Shown: positions 1 to 12,900 of the stretch, piece after piece
How the letters are laid out: each line of letters begins with the position of its first letter
How positions within the stretch are numbered: the first letter of the stretch is position 1
Assembly (NCBI GenBank): GCA_023935145.1
Contig: CM043699.1
Location: forward strand, 59,164,638-59,228,637
DNA: 64,000 nucleotides
Source of the DNA: Bretschneidera sinensis
Taxonomy: Eukaryota > Streptophyta > Magnoliopsida > Brassicales > Akaniaceae
Reading direction: 5' to 3'
The notes under the pieces: generated by a model
The model's input: the letters and a program-made list of their open reading frames with translations, nothing else
Told to the model about the DNA's origin: nothing
The model's database searches: none
Program-made: the position numbers and the translations under genes

Positions 1-496
1 GTTTTTCTGATAGCTTTTCCTGATTCTCTATGAAATTCTACAATAAACCCCTTCAAAATTTTGCTCTTTTAACATTTCTTTCGGTCTCCAAGTGTTTAAA
101 GAAAACTCATAATTGAAAGAAAACTAAATGAAATTTGGTAAGTAACATTTACATTTACATACTATATATATACAGTTGCAAAAAACCCAATTCTCGGCAC
201 CTTTTCTTCCTCCCCCCCCCCACCCTAAAAAAAAAAAAAATGTTCCACGCAACTGTTAAATGGAGAGCATGCAAGGTTTCCACATTTACAACTTGGCAGC
301 AGGTGCCACCTGCTACTACATCTAATTTTTTTAATCTTTTTCTTTTTCTTTTTCTTTTTACTGTCCATGAACATCCAATTCTTTTAAAATTTTAATTTTA
401 ACTTTTCACATTTAAAATATCTATATAGTATTTTAACTCTATGTCATATTTATTAAATTATTTCTTTGCCCTTACTTTACGAATACGGGTATTACA
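1..496 (-). mobile_element. Partial LTR, same family as element C, inverted
   Basis: Read on the minus strand, this begins TGTAATACCC at about 496 and runs off the left edge of the window. It matches the first part of the element C 3' LTR (20,752 onwards): the same TGTAATACCC start, the same 'aaagtaaggg' and 'aataaatatgacat' blocks, a homopolymer stretch, and later the 'agagcaaaattttgaa' block. The sequence beyond 496 does not match C's polypurine tract, so this is more likely the 5' LTR of a separate minus-strand copy than a 3' LTR. No coding sequence is present. Confidence 0.65.
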
Positions 497-1435
497 AGGG
501 TGTAGGAGATCCGAGGATTTATGATGTGATAATTGACGTACCGGTACATGGGGAGACGTACCCATTGTTATGTGCTTAGCCCAATGCGAGGCATTATGAT
601 GATATGAATTTATGCATGATTATACATCTCATTGCATCAGCGTTTGCATTGCACATCATTGATAATGGATGTTGTGATGGAATTGATCCATGAGAGGTAA
701 TGATTTTGAATTGCCTTTGAGAGACATGTGATGTGTTGGGTCTGATGAAGGGCATAGGTGATGATAGTGAAGATGGAATAGTATTGAGTTGGAAGTTCCC
801 TTATTCTTATTGACTTTATGATTGAGTGTAGTGTTGTAAGCTTTGTATGCTTGAAAGGTTTAAAAAGACCTTGGTGAATCATTACTTAATTGATATTTTC
901 TTCTTATTAAGAAATTGAGAAAGATGATTGGAGGAAACTTAGCAAGTTTTAATTCACATACTTGAAATTTGATGATTTATATGCTACAGCTAATTAAAAA
1001 GATAATTTTTCCTCTAATACGATTACTTTTAATAATGTGTTTCTCACTGAGCTTTTTAGCTCACTCTTTTATTTTCTAACATTTCAGGTAGTACTGAAAG
1101 TTTGATAGTCAAAGTTGAAGGAAATCCTAAATAAGGATTTCTACCATGGCATCCTCATCTTTTGGGTTTTTTTGTTAAGATTCTAAGCTTTTGGCCTTGG
1201 TTTAATCATTGTAAAATAAAGTGTTCAAGATTTAATTAAATGGGGTACTTTTATTTCATTTGCGCCTTTTAAAAATTCTAAATCTTTGACTCTCTTATAT
1301 TGTAGTGATTGTTTGGATGTGTACATTGTAATATATGATAGAATGTTTGTATTCTTGATGAGTATTACATGGTTACATCTTTAGTCAAGGTGCTTAGTGC
1401 TGAAAGGTAATGGAGCCATTCCGAGTAAGACCGAC
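497..1435. repeat. Degenerate LTR-like sequence, unclassified
   Basis: No gene is visible. Near 1,043-1,100 a 'ctcactgagctttttagctca' type block followed by 'atttcaggta' resembles the block at 6,190-6,240 inside the element C LTR, a layout common in plant gypsy LTRs. The stretch lies between the inverted LTR piece and the end of the Tat1 RNase H remnant. It is probably a truncated LTR of another gypsy element, but no matching partner LTR was found in the window. Confidence 0.35.
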
Positions 1436-1439
1436 TTGG

Positions 1440-2345
1440 GATTGGCCATTACATCTATAGACCACTTTACTAGCCTTCTCGAGATGTCAGGTTTATGGAG
1501 CACTTTCCTAAGGGGTTGATCAGTAAATATAGTGATGGTGTGAGCTTAGATGTATGGCCTCAGCTTTCGAGTTATGATTAGGAGTTCTTATGCTAGTTTT
1601 TCGATGAGAAGGTATCGTGTTTCGGCATCGTGGAGGACTCGACTAACATAATTGATGGGCTTTTGAACCCCATTTTCTTCTCGGATCAAGACCAAGGTCT
1701 TTACATCCTGTCCTGTTGCGATGTAGAGAAAAAGTTCTTCCCCGGCGATGGGTTTGGTTAAGAGTGGCGGTGAGCTCAAACATTCTTTGAGTTCCTTAAG
1801 GGTTTTTTGGAAGTATTCAGTCCAAGGGAAGTTTTTTGCATTTCTTATAGCTCTAAAGAAGGGCAAACACTTTTCGGTCGATGTTGACATAAAACAGCTA
1901 AGGGGTGTCAACACATCCGTTCAATCTCTGGACTTTGCTGATATTGCGAGGGGCCCTCATATCTAGGACTGCCTTTATCTTCTCGGGATTGGCTTCTATT
2001 CCCCACTCGGTGACCATAAAGTTGAGAAATTTACCGAAAGTGACTCTGAAGGTGAACTTTCTAGAGTTCAACTTCATTTGGTGGTGTCGGATTATTCCGA
2101 ATGCTTATTCTAAGTTGGATTCATAGTATTTGGCTTTAACACTTTTGACTAGCATGTCGTCGACCTAGACTTCCATATTCCTCTTCTTTTGGATGACGGG
2201 TTTATGGTTAGTGTCCACGTTCAACCTGTGAATGATGACTAGCGGGTCTATTCTTGGCATGTCGGAGGCCGACCATGAGAACACATCTTGGTTTATTTGG
2301 AGGAAGGAGACTAATGATTCTTTGAGGTCCTTTGTCGTGAAAAAA
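1440..2345 (-). pseudogene. Tat1 reverse transcriptase-RNase H remnant
   Basis: The minus strand encodes a pre-RT segment with 'DMPRIDPLVI', then a VDDMLVKS catalytic block near 2,150, then a connection and RNase H region (about 1,440-1,914) with PFFRAI, LSSPPLL and INYVSRVL motifs typical of Tat pol. About 100 residues of the RT fingers and palm are missing just before the VDD motif, the aromatic residue before VDD is a stop codon, and there are frame changes. The product is therefore inactive. The reading stops inside RNase H near 1,440, where unrelated LTR-like sequence begins. Confidence 0.75.
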
Positions 2346-3608
2346 TCTACCTAAATTAGTAAGCAAATAATTGAACAGTTTTACTTGCAAGTGCACAAGG
2401 TCAACTTAGTAGTATAGTGCGCAAAATGCGATATCATCTCCAAAAGGATTGGTAAAGTTCGATTTAAAATTAAATTCGTAATATAAAATGATAGAAATAA
2501 GTATTGAGTTTGAATTGATAATGATAAGAACATAGGGCTTTGACATCCACTAATCATATTTTCCCAATAAAACAATGTGCTAATGCTTTAGTCATATTAT
2601 GAATACCTACTGTTGTCAACCTAAGGGCATGGTGTATACATCTTAAGCTATTGATTTTCTTAAGCAACGAGTGAGGCATGGTGTATACTCTAACTCTTTT
2701 CTTTCTTAAGGGATTTAGTATGGTGTATGCTAAGTTGTTCCTAAGAGAGCATATTATCTATGAAAATCGACAGACACAGAAGATGTAGGGCATGTTATAT
2801 ACTCCCAATTTTCCATGTTGATTAACTCAAGAATCAGGCGTGGATTTCTCTTGTTACTATTGTCAGACCTAGGACTCGGTCATCCAAATTGATCTAACTA
2901 ACTAATCCATACCACATGCATATGTGATCAGACAAACACATATGAGGAATTCAATAAAATAGGTATTAATCAAGTTAAGAATCATAACACAGCTATCACA
3001 AAGGCAATAGTATTCATATATGGAGAAACATAATTAGGGCTTCAATCGAGCCCTACTGGTAAATTAGTTACATATGGTTATGATGTTAAACATCTTCATA
3101 AATAAAATAAAGGAAAGAAAAAACCCGAAAAATACTGGCTAGAAGAGTCGTCAATTCTCCTCTCCAAATCTCTTCTCCAAAAGCTAAAAACTAAAAAGAA
3201 GCTCTGGTTTCTGTGTTTACAGGTCTATTTATAAGGTTTAAAGACATTTGGAAACCCTAACTCGTAAAACAAAACCCTAACCCTACTTTCCAAAATTGGT
3301 TCTGTTGTTTTACTACACATGTGCGCTCGATCTCATGCTGGTGCGATCGAGCACAAGGTTGAGCTCGAGCCTTCTTCTTGTGTGCACGAGTGCTGGTGCA
3401 CTCAATTGCACTCTTCTGTGCTCGATCGCACTATGCATCTGCCAGTTCTTACAAATGTTTGGTTTCGAATCCTGATAATGCTCATTTTCTTCAATATTCT
3501 AAGAAAACACAGAAAACACAGAAAAGAAATAAAATAGCATGAAATAACACAACTAGGAACTTAAAAAATATAAATTAAGGGGCTTAAATACGAATATTTA
3601 AGCACTTA
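2346..3608 (-). mobile_element. Solo-LTR-like insertion splitting Tat1 pol
   Basis: This stretch of about 1.26 kb interrupts Tat1 pol: the linker reading ends at 3,609 and resumes at 2,345. Read on the minus strand it starts TGCTTAAATA, has a TATA-like CTTATAAATAG in the middle (plus strand about 3,224-3,237) and then a leader-like region, which is LTR organisation. No ORF longer than short random ones is present. A near-perfect small palindrome (CTTAAATA-loop-TATTTAAG) lies at the TGC end. No clear target duplication was found, so a solo LTR is an inference; a non-LTR repeat is possible. Confidence 0.45.
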
Positions 3609-4929
3609 TCTTTCTCTAATAGGCTGGACCCAATTTTAACAGTTTTAAAGTCTTCTCCCTCATTTAGGGGTTCAACTGTCAGTTCTTCCGTAGGTTGGCC
3701 CCATGGAACCTTGAGTTCATCCTGTAAGTCTTCAATCTCTAATGGTAGGGTTTCGACCTTCTTATGACCCTTGATGGAGTTGAGGTAGCAAGACTGGGAT
3801 GTTTATTGATTTCATCAAACTTTCCAAGCATCGTGGTCTGTGGGGAACTTCATCTTAAAATGATAAGTCGAGACCACCGCTCTTATTTCGTTTAAGGTAG
3901 GCCTACTGATGATGATGTTGTACCAGGATGGATGTTTGACAACCAAGAATGTGGTCATCATGGTTGTATGTTATGGGGCCAATCCTGCGGTGACAAGAAG
4001 GGACTATGCTCCCTTGGACGAATACTAGCATCTTGATAAGCTATAAAGTGGGGAGGCCATCGGTTTATGCTGATCATCTCTTAGCTTCATCTTCTTGAAG
4101 GCATCATAGTATAGGATATCTGTCAAACTTCCATTGTCGACTAAAATCCTCTCAACATTGTAGTTTATGATGAGAAGTGTAACAACCACAGTGTCATCAT
4201 GAGGGGTTTGTAGCCTTTTTAAGTCGTCATTTTTAAAAGAGATCACCTGGTTTGTTTTGAACCTTTTATGTGGTCTGCTAACTGATGCTATTGATCGGGC
4301 ATAAGTTTCCCTCACTTACAAGGATTCTCCCACTGCTGCTAACCCCCCTCCCCCTGTAAATTTCCTTGATAGTCTTTGTTACTGTGGTTGTATGGCCTCT
4401 GTTACTTTGAGGATGGCCATTGTTTTGGCCACTTCTCTTTGGAATCAGCTTAGGGTTTTGCTTAGGACTTCACTTAGGAATTTGTCTACGACTTTGGTGA
4501 TCACTTCACTCGGGATTCGATGGTTCGAAATTCGACCTGAATGGACGCCTAGGGCTCCGTAGGGGGTGATCTTCATTTCTTCGGAATGTATGAGCCCTAA
4601 TATATTCCTTTAAATATCCTCGATAGATGAGGGACTCAATTTGATTTTTCAAGGTGTGACACTCTTCGGTGTCATGCCCGGAGTCTATGAAAGCAAGATC
4701 ACCTGTTTCGATCCTTGTTTTCATTGGCATATAAATGTCTTTAAGGCCAGAAGAGGATGTCTCGGTTCTAGATGTTCATCACTATATTCGTCCTCGATGC
4801 ATTTAGTGGGGTATAGCTGTCGAACAGATGAGTTACCTTTGGATTGCACTCTTGGCAGGGCCTTTTAGGTATGCAATCTTTTGGTTCGGTGGCATACCTT
4901 TTCCTCTTCTCACTTCTTTCTTATTTTTC
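3609..4929 (-). pseudogene. Tat1 gag C-terminal end, protease and pro-RT linker
   Basis: The minus strand carries, in order: a gag nucleocapsid-like motif around 4,560-4,690 (HDTEECHTLKNQIESLI); a retropepsin block at 4,025-4,315 with QTPHDDTVVVTL and an active-site-like LVDNGSLTDIL in which the usual small residue after Asp is Asn; and the linker SIKGHKKVETLPLEIEDL at about 3,620-3,800 that precedes RT in Tat elements. Several frames and stops are involved. The gag part just inside 4,929 is basic and lysine-rich. Together with the gag half at 22,778-23,742 this is one gag-pol gene split by element C. Confidence 0.75.
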
Positions 4930-6525
4930 TTTTGAAAGAGCAAAATTTTGAAGGGGTTTACGACATAATTTTTTATAGAGTCACGGGAAGCTCTAAGAAA
5001 AATAGAAGGTTATAACATGAAGTTTATTTTTGACATTTAGCATACATGAAATTTCCCGGAATTCAATGTGAAAATTTTTAAATGGTGTGAATTATGAAGG
5101 AATGAAGAATAAATTAGATATTTTAATATAAATATTATGTTAGGTGTTGACGATCAGCAACCAGAAAAAAAATTGCTGAGAGGAGCAAGAAGGGCAAAGA
5201 TGTGATCCACGAGTAGCTCTAAGTACTACGTGGTGAGTTAGATTTGCTTTAAGTAATCAAGATAAATATGAAATATCTAGTGATAATATTATAATAAATT
5301 ATTAACTTATGTTTCGGTGATAGATTAAAGTTGGTTGATAGGAATTGTGGATGTGTAGAGAATTATTTTATGAGAAATAGTATTATTGGAATAATAAGTC
5401 GATTTAATAATAAAGGCGATAAGTGAAATTTTTGATGAGCTATGGTTGATGATTTGATATGATTTATGAGGAGAGGAATTTAGTGAAATTGATCAAATAG
5501 TAATATGAGAATAATCAGGATAGTTAATTTAAATATTTGAATTCATGTTTGTTTTTATATTATTGTTCATATGCATATTTCATATCATTGTTCATATGCG
5601 TATGCATGAAATAAAAGAACCGAGAGGGGGCCGGTCTAAATGAAAAACTGTGACAGTCGGTATATGCTAGAAATAAATGAAATTCGTGACAGCCAATATA
5701 TGCTGGAAATAAATGAATACCGTGACAGCCGGTATATGCTGGAAATAAAATAACCGGGAGGGGACTGGTTTAAGATAAAAACATGTTGACATGTGGGAAG
5801 ATGTTCCCTAATAATTATTCATGCATTGCATCTGTTTTAAATATTGATTGTATTACTGAAATGCTGAAGTGTTGTTTGTTATTGTAAATTTATTTATAGA
5901 TGAATGAGTCTCAGAGAGAGACAGTCATGGTGAGAAAGAAACATAGAAGTATGATATGATAAGAACTATCTAAATTATAGACTATATGTTGTGAACCTCA
6001 TAACGAGGTAATTATGAGATAATTGATGGTCTTAAGGTGAACAATTAAATAAGAAGAAGAGATTGATAGAGAATGAGACTTACGATATGTATAGTGATAG
6101 TAGAATGCTATTATCAAGTTATAAGAGATATAAATGATTAAATATTAAAAGACTGTTTATACAAATTGAATACTTCTAGTAAATTTAATTTACTGAGCTT
6201 GTGAAGCTCATCATTCATTGTACAATGATTTCAGGTAACAGGTCGGACATGTAATTTAGTGATTTGAGTTTCAGATGAAATCATTATCTGTAAGCCACAT
6301 ACGTGTCTGTATCCTCAGACTAATGATAAAATAAATTAAAAATTTATTTGTAAATATTCATGCATATTTCGTTGTATATAATGTTTAAGTCAAGATCAGA
6401 ATGATGTATTTCCCTTGTAGAGGGTTGAGGATTGATGTAAAAATTTCTATTGGTGTTATTCTTTCTTGTTGCATATAGGTGTCATGCTGGGATTTTCAAA
6501 ATGTGACAATACCGTCTCGGAGGTG
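4930..6525 (+). repeat. Element C 5' LTR, 5'-truncated
   Basis: It matches the 3' LTR from about 21,215 onwards, sharing 'agagcaaaattttgaa', 'aggtgttga', the repeated 'gtgacagcc' / 'tatatgctgg' blocks near 5,640-5,750, and 'gggattttcaaaatgtga' near 6,490. The first 450-500 bp of the LTR are absent; the sequence switches directly to Tat1 gag at 4,929. The last 50 bp or so of the LTR and the primer site are also replaced near 6,525. Confidence 0.8.
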
Positions 6526-6566
6526 GAAGATATAAAACAAATTATATTCTAATGAATTTTTTTAGG

Positions 6567-7800
6567 ATGACACGTGGACGTACTAGAGCTAGAGTTAGAG
6601 TTGTTGATTCTAGAGGGCATGGTAGGCCCTAATATTTTGACAAGTCGAGGTTGAGTCTGAATATGTGGTTCCTATAAGGGAACGTGTTGACAGTATAATT
6701 GATATTAGTAAAACTATGAGAGAATCTGAAGTTGAAAGAGATGAGCTAAGATAAGCTCTTACACATGCTCTTGAGAAAATAAATGTAACAAATGATAGAG
6801 TTTATAGCCTATAGCATAGACTTGATGAACAGGCTAGGGCAGTGCCTGAGGTTGTAGTAAATCTAGTAATGGTAAATGTTCAAAAGTGGAAAAGTGAGTT
6901 TATGCACGAGATGCAGAGAGATTGGTTTGTTAGATATATTAAGTCGAATGCCATGTTGTTTAAAGGATCTATGAATCCTTTTAAGCCTAAGTTTTGGGTA
7001 AAACATATAAAGAGATTATTTGATATTTTACCAATGACTGACAGGCAGAGGGTCACCGTTGCTACATTCAAGTAAGAGGGAGGCCCTAGAATGGTGGGAG
7101 GATATTCTTTCCAAGGTAAGCGCAGATGTTGATAGACCCTTAACCTGGAATAAGTTTAAGGAGGTTTTCCTCAATAAATACTTTCCTTATACCTTTAGAG
7201 CCCAACAAGATAGAGATTTTATTTATTTGAGGCAAATGTGTTGACTATGACTCAGCATGATAGGAGATTTGTGGCTTTGTCGAGGTTTATACTGAAAATG
7301 GTAGAAAAGAAGAAGAGGTGTAAGAGATTTATAGATAGACTGCATTTTGAGATTAAATCGAAACTAATTTAAATGAAGCATATGAATTATGTTACGTTGA
7401 CAAATATAATACTTCAGATTGAGAAGGATGTGATGGAAATTAGAGGAAGGAGGAATTAGCGGAAGAAGTCTAGATTTTAGGAACCTAGAGGTGGTACCAG
7501 TATGAGTATGTAGGGTGAGAGACCACCCAAATGAGGTGTTCCTTGTCACAGGGAACTGTAGTACAGAGTCAGAGGCAAGCAGAATCTGTTGCTTTTGTAG
7601 CTCAGAGAAATATCGGTGGGACCCTTAAATTTGGGGGATAGGTTATGGGAACTGGGAGTTATGGAAGAGGAAGTAAGTATGCCACCAAGGGGAAGTGGTT
7701 ATCTGATGTATGATCGAGAGACAAAAGTTTGTATTTAGATAAAATATTTATCCCAGAATTATCCTAATTTGAAGTGCTTTGTATATAGAAAAGGTGGACA
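6567..7800 (+). pseudogene. Element C gag remnant
   Basis: It starts at ATG 6,567 with a basic MTRGRTRARVR segment. Two overlapping frames (6,842-7,075 and 7,059-7,244) carry the retrotransposon gag domain: FKPKFWVKHIKRLFDILPM, then ALEWWEDI and TWNKFKEVFLNKYFP, matching the WW and F-x-KYFP blocks of plant gypsy gag. A degraded zinc-knuckle region follows near 7,770-7,800. Stops and at least one frameshift make it non-functional. Confidence 0.75.
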
Positions 7801-8252
7801 TATCAATGTTGGTTGATCCTAGTGCAACCCATTCTTTTACATCCAGTATTCATATGAAGTTGATTTATTACCTTTGAATATGATAGATCTTTATTCGATT
7901 TTAGGAAAGAATTGGTTATCGACATATCATGTCTAGGTTGATTGTTCCAGAAAGAATATAGCGTTCAAGATATGGACATGAGGAGTTTAACTTTCAGGGA
8001 GAACTTAAAATACTCTCGAACTATCTTATTTTGCTCTGACCACTAGGAGATGGTTGAAGAAGGGTTGTGAGGAGTATTTGGCATACATAATGGATTCTAA
8101 AAAGGAAAATAGGAAGTTAGAAAAAATCTTAGCGGTGAAAGATTATTCTAATGTATTTCTTGATGAGTTGTCTAGTTGTCTCCCAGTAGAGAGATTAAAT
8201 TCTCTATTGATGTGATACCAAGTTCATCACATATATCTATGACACCTTATAG
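7801..8252 (+). pseudogene. Element C protease and pre-RT remnant, cut by element A
   Basis: A protease-like 'LVDPSATHSFTSS' (D-S/T-G motif degraded) is followed by 'ILGKNWLSTYHV' and by 'KGCEEYLAYIMDSKKEN', which is the usual Del/Tekay linker into RT. The reading stops at the element A target site. It resumes at 18,141 with 'PAELRELNVPF', the normal next residues of the RT N-terminus. Confidence 0.75.
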
Positions 8253-8257
8253 AATGA

Positions 8258-9618
8258 TGATGAGAGTCAGAAAATGCATCTTAATAGTGTTTATTTGTTA
8301 GCATTTAGGGTTGATTTAGGGCTGAATTACACATTTATGCCCTAATAATTCTTAAGTGTCATTCTTGGTATATTGATTTATTTTGATGCATTTTTCATGC
8401 ATTTTGGGTTTAAAAGAGATGGAAACGCTAAAGTTGATTAAAGCATAAAGATTCTATGCATGTTCACAAGCATTTAGAAAGGAGTTTCACTAAATTGCCA
8501 GAATTGCTTGTATAGATCAGTCATTTTTGCGGATTAAACTATATTGATTCAGGAAGAACCAAGAGATAATCCATATATGCTTTGAAAGTTCCGGATGTCT
8601 ATTTTTTGAAGAATTTTACGGCTCGTAAATATGATTTTTCTAGAGAAAGTTATAACAGTTTTAGTAGACAAAGGTTAGGCAGAACCGGGCCTGGACAGTA
8701 GCAGAACCGGGCTTGGACAGCAGCCGAAGCACACGCCCTGAATATAAACCCTAGGGTAACTTTTTTTGTCTACAAAGCCATCTCCATACATCTATATATA
8801 GGAATTTAGACTCAGAGAATAGGAAGCAATGAGAGTTTTTGAAGAGAGCTTCCATCTTCTTCTTCCTAAAAGTGATCAAAGATGAACTCCATATCCAACT
8901 AAACTTCAAGCAAGGCGAAAGGATAAGTTTCTAGGTGTAGTTGTTCTTATTTCTATCTTTGATTCAGTTGTATGGATTGATTGTTAAATATTGTTTATGA
9001 TTTACTCTTTGATTAAATAAGAAGGATTTGAATTCATGTGACAACTGAAATTTATGTTCTTCTTCTCTTAGATTTTCTTAATCCGGTGATCGCATTCTTC
9101 TTCTCCATATAAGTCTAGTCAAGCTTTTCTTATGTAAAAGTTGTTAGATACAATTGATTTCGGTAAATCTATCTTATAGGTTTGCCCATTACTGCAGTAT
9201 TATTATTGAAATATATTGTCGCTTCTTGATAATTTATAAGATAGATTTTGTGTGTTTGAATTGGAATTAAGGAGTAATTTATGGCAATTACATTAGGGTA
9301 TTTATGTGTTTTGATTGAATATTTACCAATTTCTTGTTTGGGATGTGAAACTAGTAATTGAGATAAAACATTTGAGTCAAGATAGGAATAAGACAACAAA
9401 CTTAGGAAGGATTCTTGGAACCTTGTTATTTTCTTTGTTAAATTCTTCATCATATTTTCACAACTCTCTTATATAATTTCATTCATAAAACTTAGATTTT
9501 CTTATTTGAACTTTATCGTTTAGTGTTAAGGTTTACACTTTCTCTTTTAGTTCACTTTTCTCGTGGGATCGACACCTCAGCTATACACAATAATCGCGTG
9601 TTAGTTTGAGCGTTATCA
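8258..9618 (+). repeat. Element A 5' LTR
   Basis: The LTR is 1,361 bp, TG...CA. A TATA-like 'ctatatataggaa' near 8,792-8,804 is a candidate promoter; the same motif is kept in the 3' LTR near 17,310. The end 'cgcgttagtttgagcgttatca' type sequence is shared by both copies. Confidence 0.93.
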
Positions 9619-9623
9619 AATGT

Positions 9624-9641
9624 TGGTGCCATTACCAGGGA
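9624..9641 (+). other. Element A primer-binding site (tRNA-Asp type)
   Basis: TGGTGCCATTACCAGGGA lies a few bases after the 5' LTR. It matches TGGCGCCGTTGCCGGGGA, the complement of the plant tRNA-Asp 3' end, except for changes that are all C-to-T or G-to-A. Confidence 0.85.
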
Positions 9642-9918
9642 ACTGCACTTAATTACAAGGAAGATTGTCAACTTTGAGAAAAGACGGTAACATTGTTCTT
9701 TGCTCTTTGTTTTGATTTTCTGTTTTGATTTTATTTTGTTTTTTTATTCGTCTCCCCTCTAATTCCTTTGGTGTATGCGTAGACTTAGAGATAAGCGAGG
9801 TAGATTCATTAAAAGACCCGAAATAGAGTTACCCTCTCCTTCTTTGTTCGATAGTGAAAGCTCGCCTAGATCAAATCATAGTGAACACCCAAATGAGAAT
9901 TTATAGAATTTTGTTAAC

Positions 9919-12900
9919 ATGACCAACAATAACAATGAGAATGTTGCTAGGATATTTAAGGACTACTTGCACCCTAGCCGAACGGCTACACCATCTTGTA
10001 TCATGTTTCCCCCTAATGTTCAACAACCTGAGTTTAAGCTGGGCATGATCCAGTAGCTATCAACTTTCCATGGATTAGAGAATGCAAACCCCTATGTCCA
10101 TATTAGGGAATTTGAGGAAATAGTAGCAATCTTTCAAAGTAGGGCCGATATGTTAGACACCATCAAACTTAGGTTTTTCCCCTTTTCACTTAAGGATAAG
10201 GCCAAGGTTTGATTGTACTCGTTAAGACTTAGGTCTATAGGTAGTTGGGATGAGATGACCCAAGCCTTCTTCCAAAATTATTTCCTAACCTATAAGACCA
10301 ATAACCTCAAGAGACAAATCTCAAACTTTGCACAAAAAGAGAGTAAAACCTTATATGAAGTTTGGGAACGTTTCAAAGACATATTGAATTCTTGTCCACA
10401 CCACAGCTATAAGAGTTGGCAGGTAGTTAGCTGTTTCTATGATAGACTTCTAAGTAGGGAAAGACAATTTATAGAAATGATGTGTAATGGAGATTTTTTT
10501 CAAAAAGATCCCGACGAAGCCATAGATTTTCTAGATGACTTATCAGAAAAAGACCACACTTGGATGGGACCCAATGCCATAGAAAGTACTAAGAGAAATC
10601 AAACCGTTGGAATTTATCAACTTAAGGAAGAGGATAGCCTTAAAGACCGTTTAGAGGTCCTAACTAAGGAAATTGAGGTTTTAAAAACCAAGGATGCTAG
10701 AGCCCCCGAACCTGTTGCTAGGGTAGAGTCCTACGAACCGTGTTTTATGTGTAATAAGGTAGATCATGTACCTAGGGATTGTCCAATCTATTTTGAGATG
10801 AAGGAAGAGTGTAATGCTTTAGGTATACCCTTTAGGAAAACATATTCACCCTACTCTAACACCTTCAATCCCGGTTAGAAGAATCACCCTAATTTTCGTT
10901 GGAGATCCGATACACAACCTTCTACCCAAGCTAGTACCCAATGAAGACCAGAAGCAACTTCATCTAATGCACCATAGCAATTTTTACCTTTAGAAGATGC
11001 TTTTAAGTCATTTATGCAGGTATATGCCCAGAGTGTGGAAGAGCAAGGCAAGATAAATCAACGATTGCTAGAAGAGCAACAACGGGTCAACGAGGAATAA
11101 AAGGTGATAAAGAGCCAACTCGCAAAGTTGACTGATTTATTGATGGTTCAAGAGCAAAGTTGTTTTCCTTCATAGCCACAACCTAATCCAAGGGGTCACA
11201 ACCTAATCCAAGGGGACAACATATGGCACAAACCTTCAATACCGACAATCAAAATGTTAAAGAGGTTAATGCTATGACTACTCGCAGCGGTAAAGAAATT
11301 GATGGACCCACTCTACCATCAAACTTGATTCCTAACACCATGAGTAACAAGGATGAAGCCCCCAAGGAACAAGATGCCCATAGTGATTCCATACTGGTGC
11401 CTTTCCCTCAAGCACTCCTTAAACCTAAGGAGAGAAATTCGGCATTAAAAGATGAGATTCTTGAACAACTTAAGCAAGTTAAAATTAACCTTCATTTTCT
11501 TTATGTCATAAAACAGGTTCCCAACTATGCTAAAGTCATTAAAGATCTATGCACACTCAAGAAGAGGCACAATGTGAAGAACACGAAATTATTAACAGAG
11601 CAAGTAAGTGCGGTAATTGAAAGCAAGACACCACCCAAGTATAAAGATCTGAGCTATCCTACGGTGGCTTGCCAAATTGGAAACAAAGCTTGTGGCCAAG
11701 CATTGCTAGATTTGGGGGCTAGTGTGAATATCATGCCCTACTCCGCTTACTTACAACTCGGTCTAGGTGAAATCAAACCAATGTCCGTGGTGCTTCAACT
11801 AGCGGATCGATCGGTAAGAAAACCAAGAGGTATTATGGAAGATGTTTTAGTGCAAATTAACAAATTCTATTATCCCATTGATTTTTTTTGTGTTAGATAC
11901 TATTTCTATTGTGAACACAGAGTTAAAAATTCCTTTGATACTTGGAAGACCATTCTTTGCCACTGCCAATGCCTTCATTAATTGTAGGAATGGTCTAATG
12001 ACATTATCATTTGGAAATATGACTCTAGAGGTGAATGTTTTCCAAGTCTCAAGGCAGCCATATGAAGAAGATGAGTGTTTCGACACTTACATGATCAATG
12101 AGCTTTTTTTGGAGGATGAGTACATTAGAGATAATTCTAATTCTTTGGAATTCCTTCTTAATAATTTTGATTTTGATGATTCTTCAATTTATCCCCATGT
12201 CGTTGATGTTGTTGATAAGTCGTAGGGATTTATTAAGAAATCATGGCAACCATGCTTTGAGGAGTTGCCTAAAGAGAGGGAGGCACCCAAACCATCTTCT
12301 GACGAGACACTAACACTTAATTTAGCTCCGCTACCCAAAATGCTCAAACATACCTTCTTAAGCCCATATGATACCTTTCCGGTTATTATTTCTTCCGAAC
12401 TTAGTGATGTGCAATGTGATAAATTGTTGAATTTTTTAAGAGAGCATAAATCTGCATTAAGTTGGACTATAGCCGATATAAAAGGTATTAACCCTCTAAT
12501 TTGTTCCCATAGGATTTATCTAGAAGAATGAGCTAACCCTCGTAGAGACCCACAAAGAAGATTAAATCCAACTATGAAAGAGGTAGTTAAGAAAGAAGTC
12601 TTAAAGCTATTAGATGCAGGAATTATATATCCAATATCTTATAGTAAGTGGATTAGTCCAACTCAAGTAGTTCCCAAGAAAGCCGGGGTTACTGTGGTAG
12701 AAAATGAAGAGGGGGTGTTAGTACCAACTAAGGTAGTGATCGGGTGGCGTATGTGCATTGATTATAGGAAACTTAATTCGGCTACTCGGAAAAACCATTT
12801 TCCCCTTCCATTCATAGATCAAATCTTAAAACGTGTGGCTGATCATCCTTTTTATTGATTTTTAGATGGGTATTCGGGATACTACCAAATAGGAATTTCC

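Noticed and set aside
135..395. 86-residue ORF at the left edge
   Set aside because: It lies inside the inverted element C-family LTR and is low complexity (poly-Lys and Phe/Leu runs from homopolymers).
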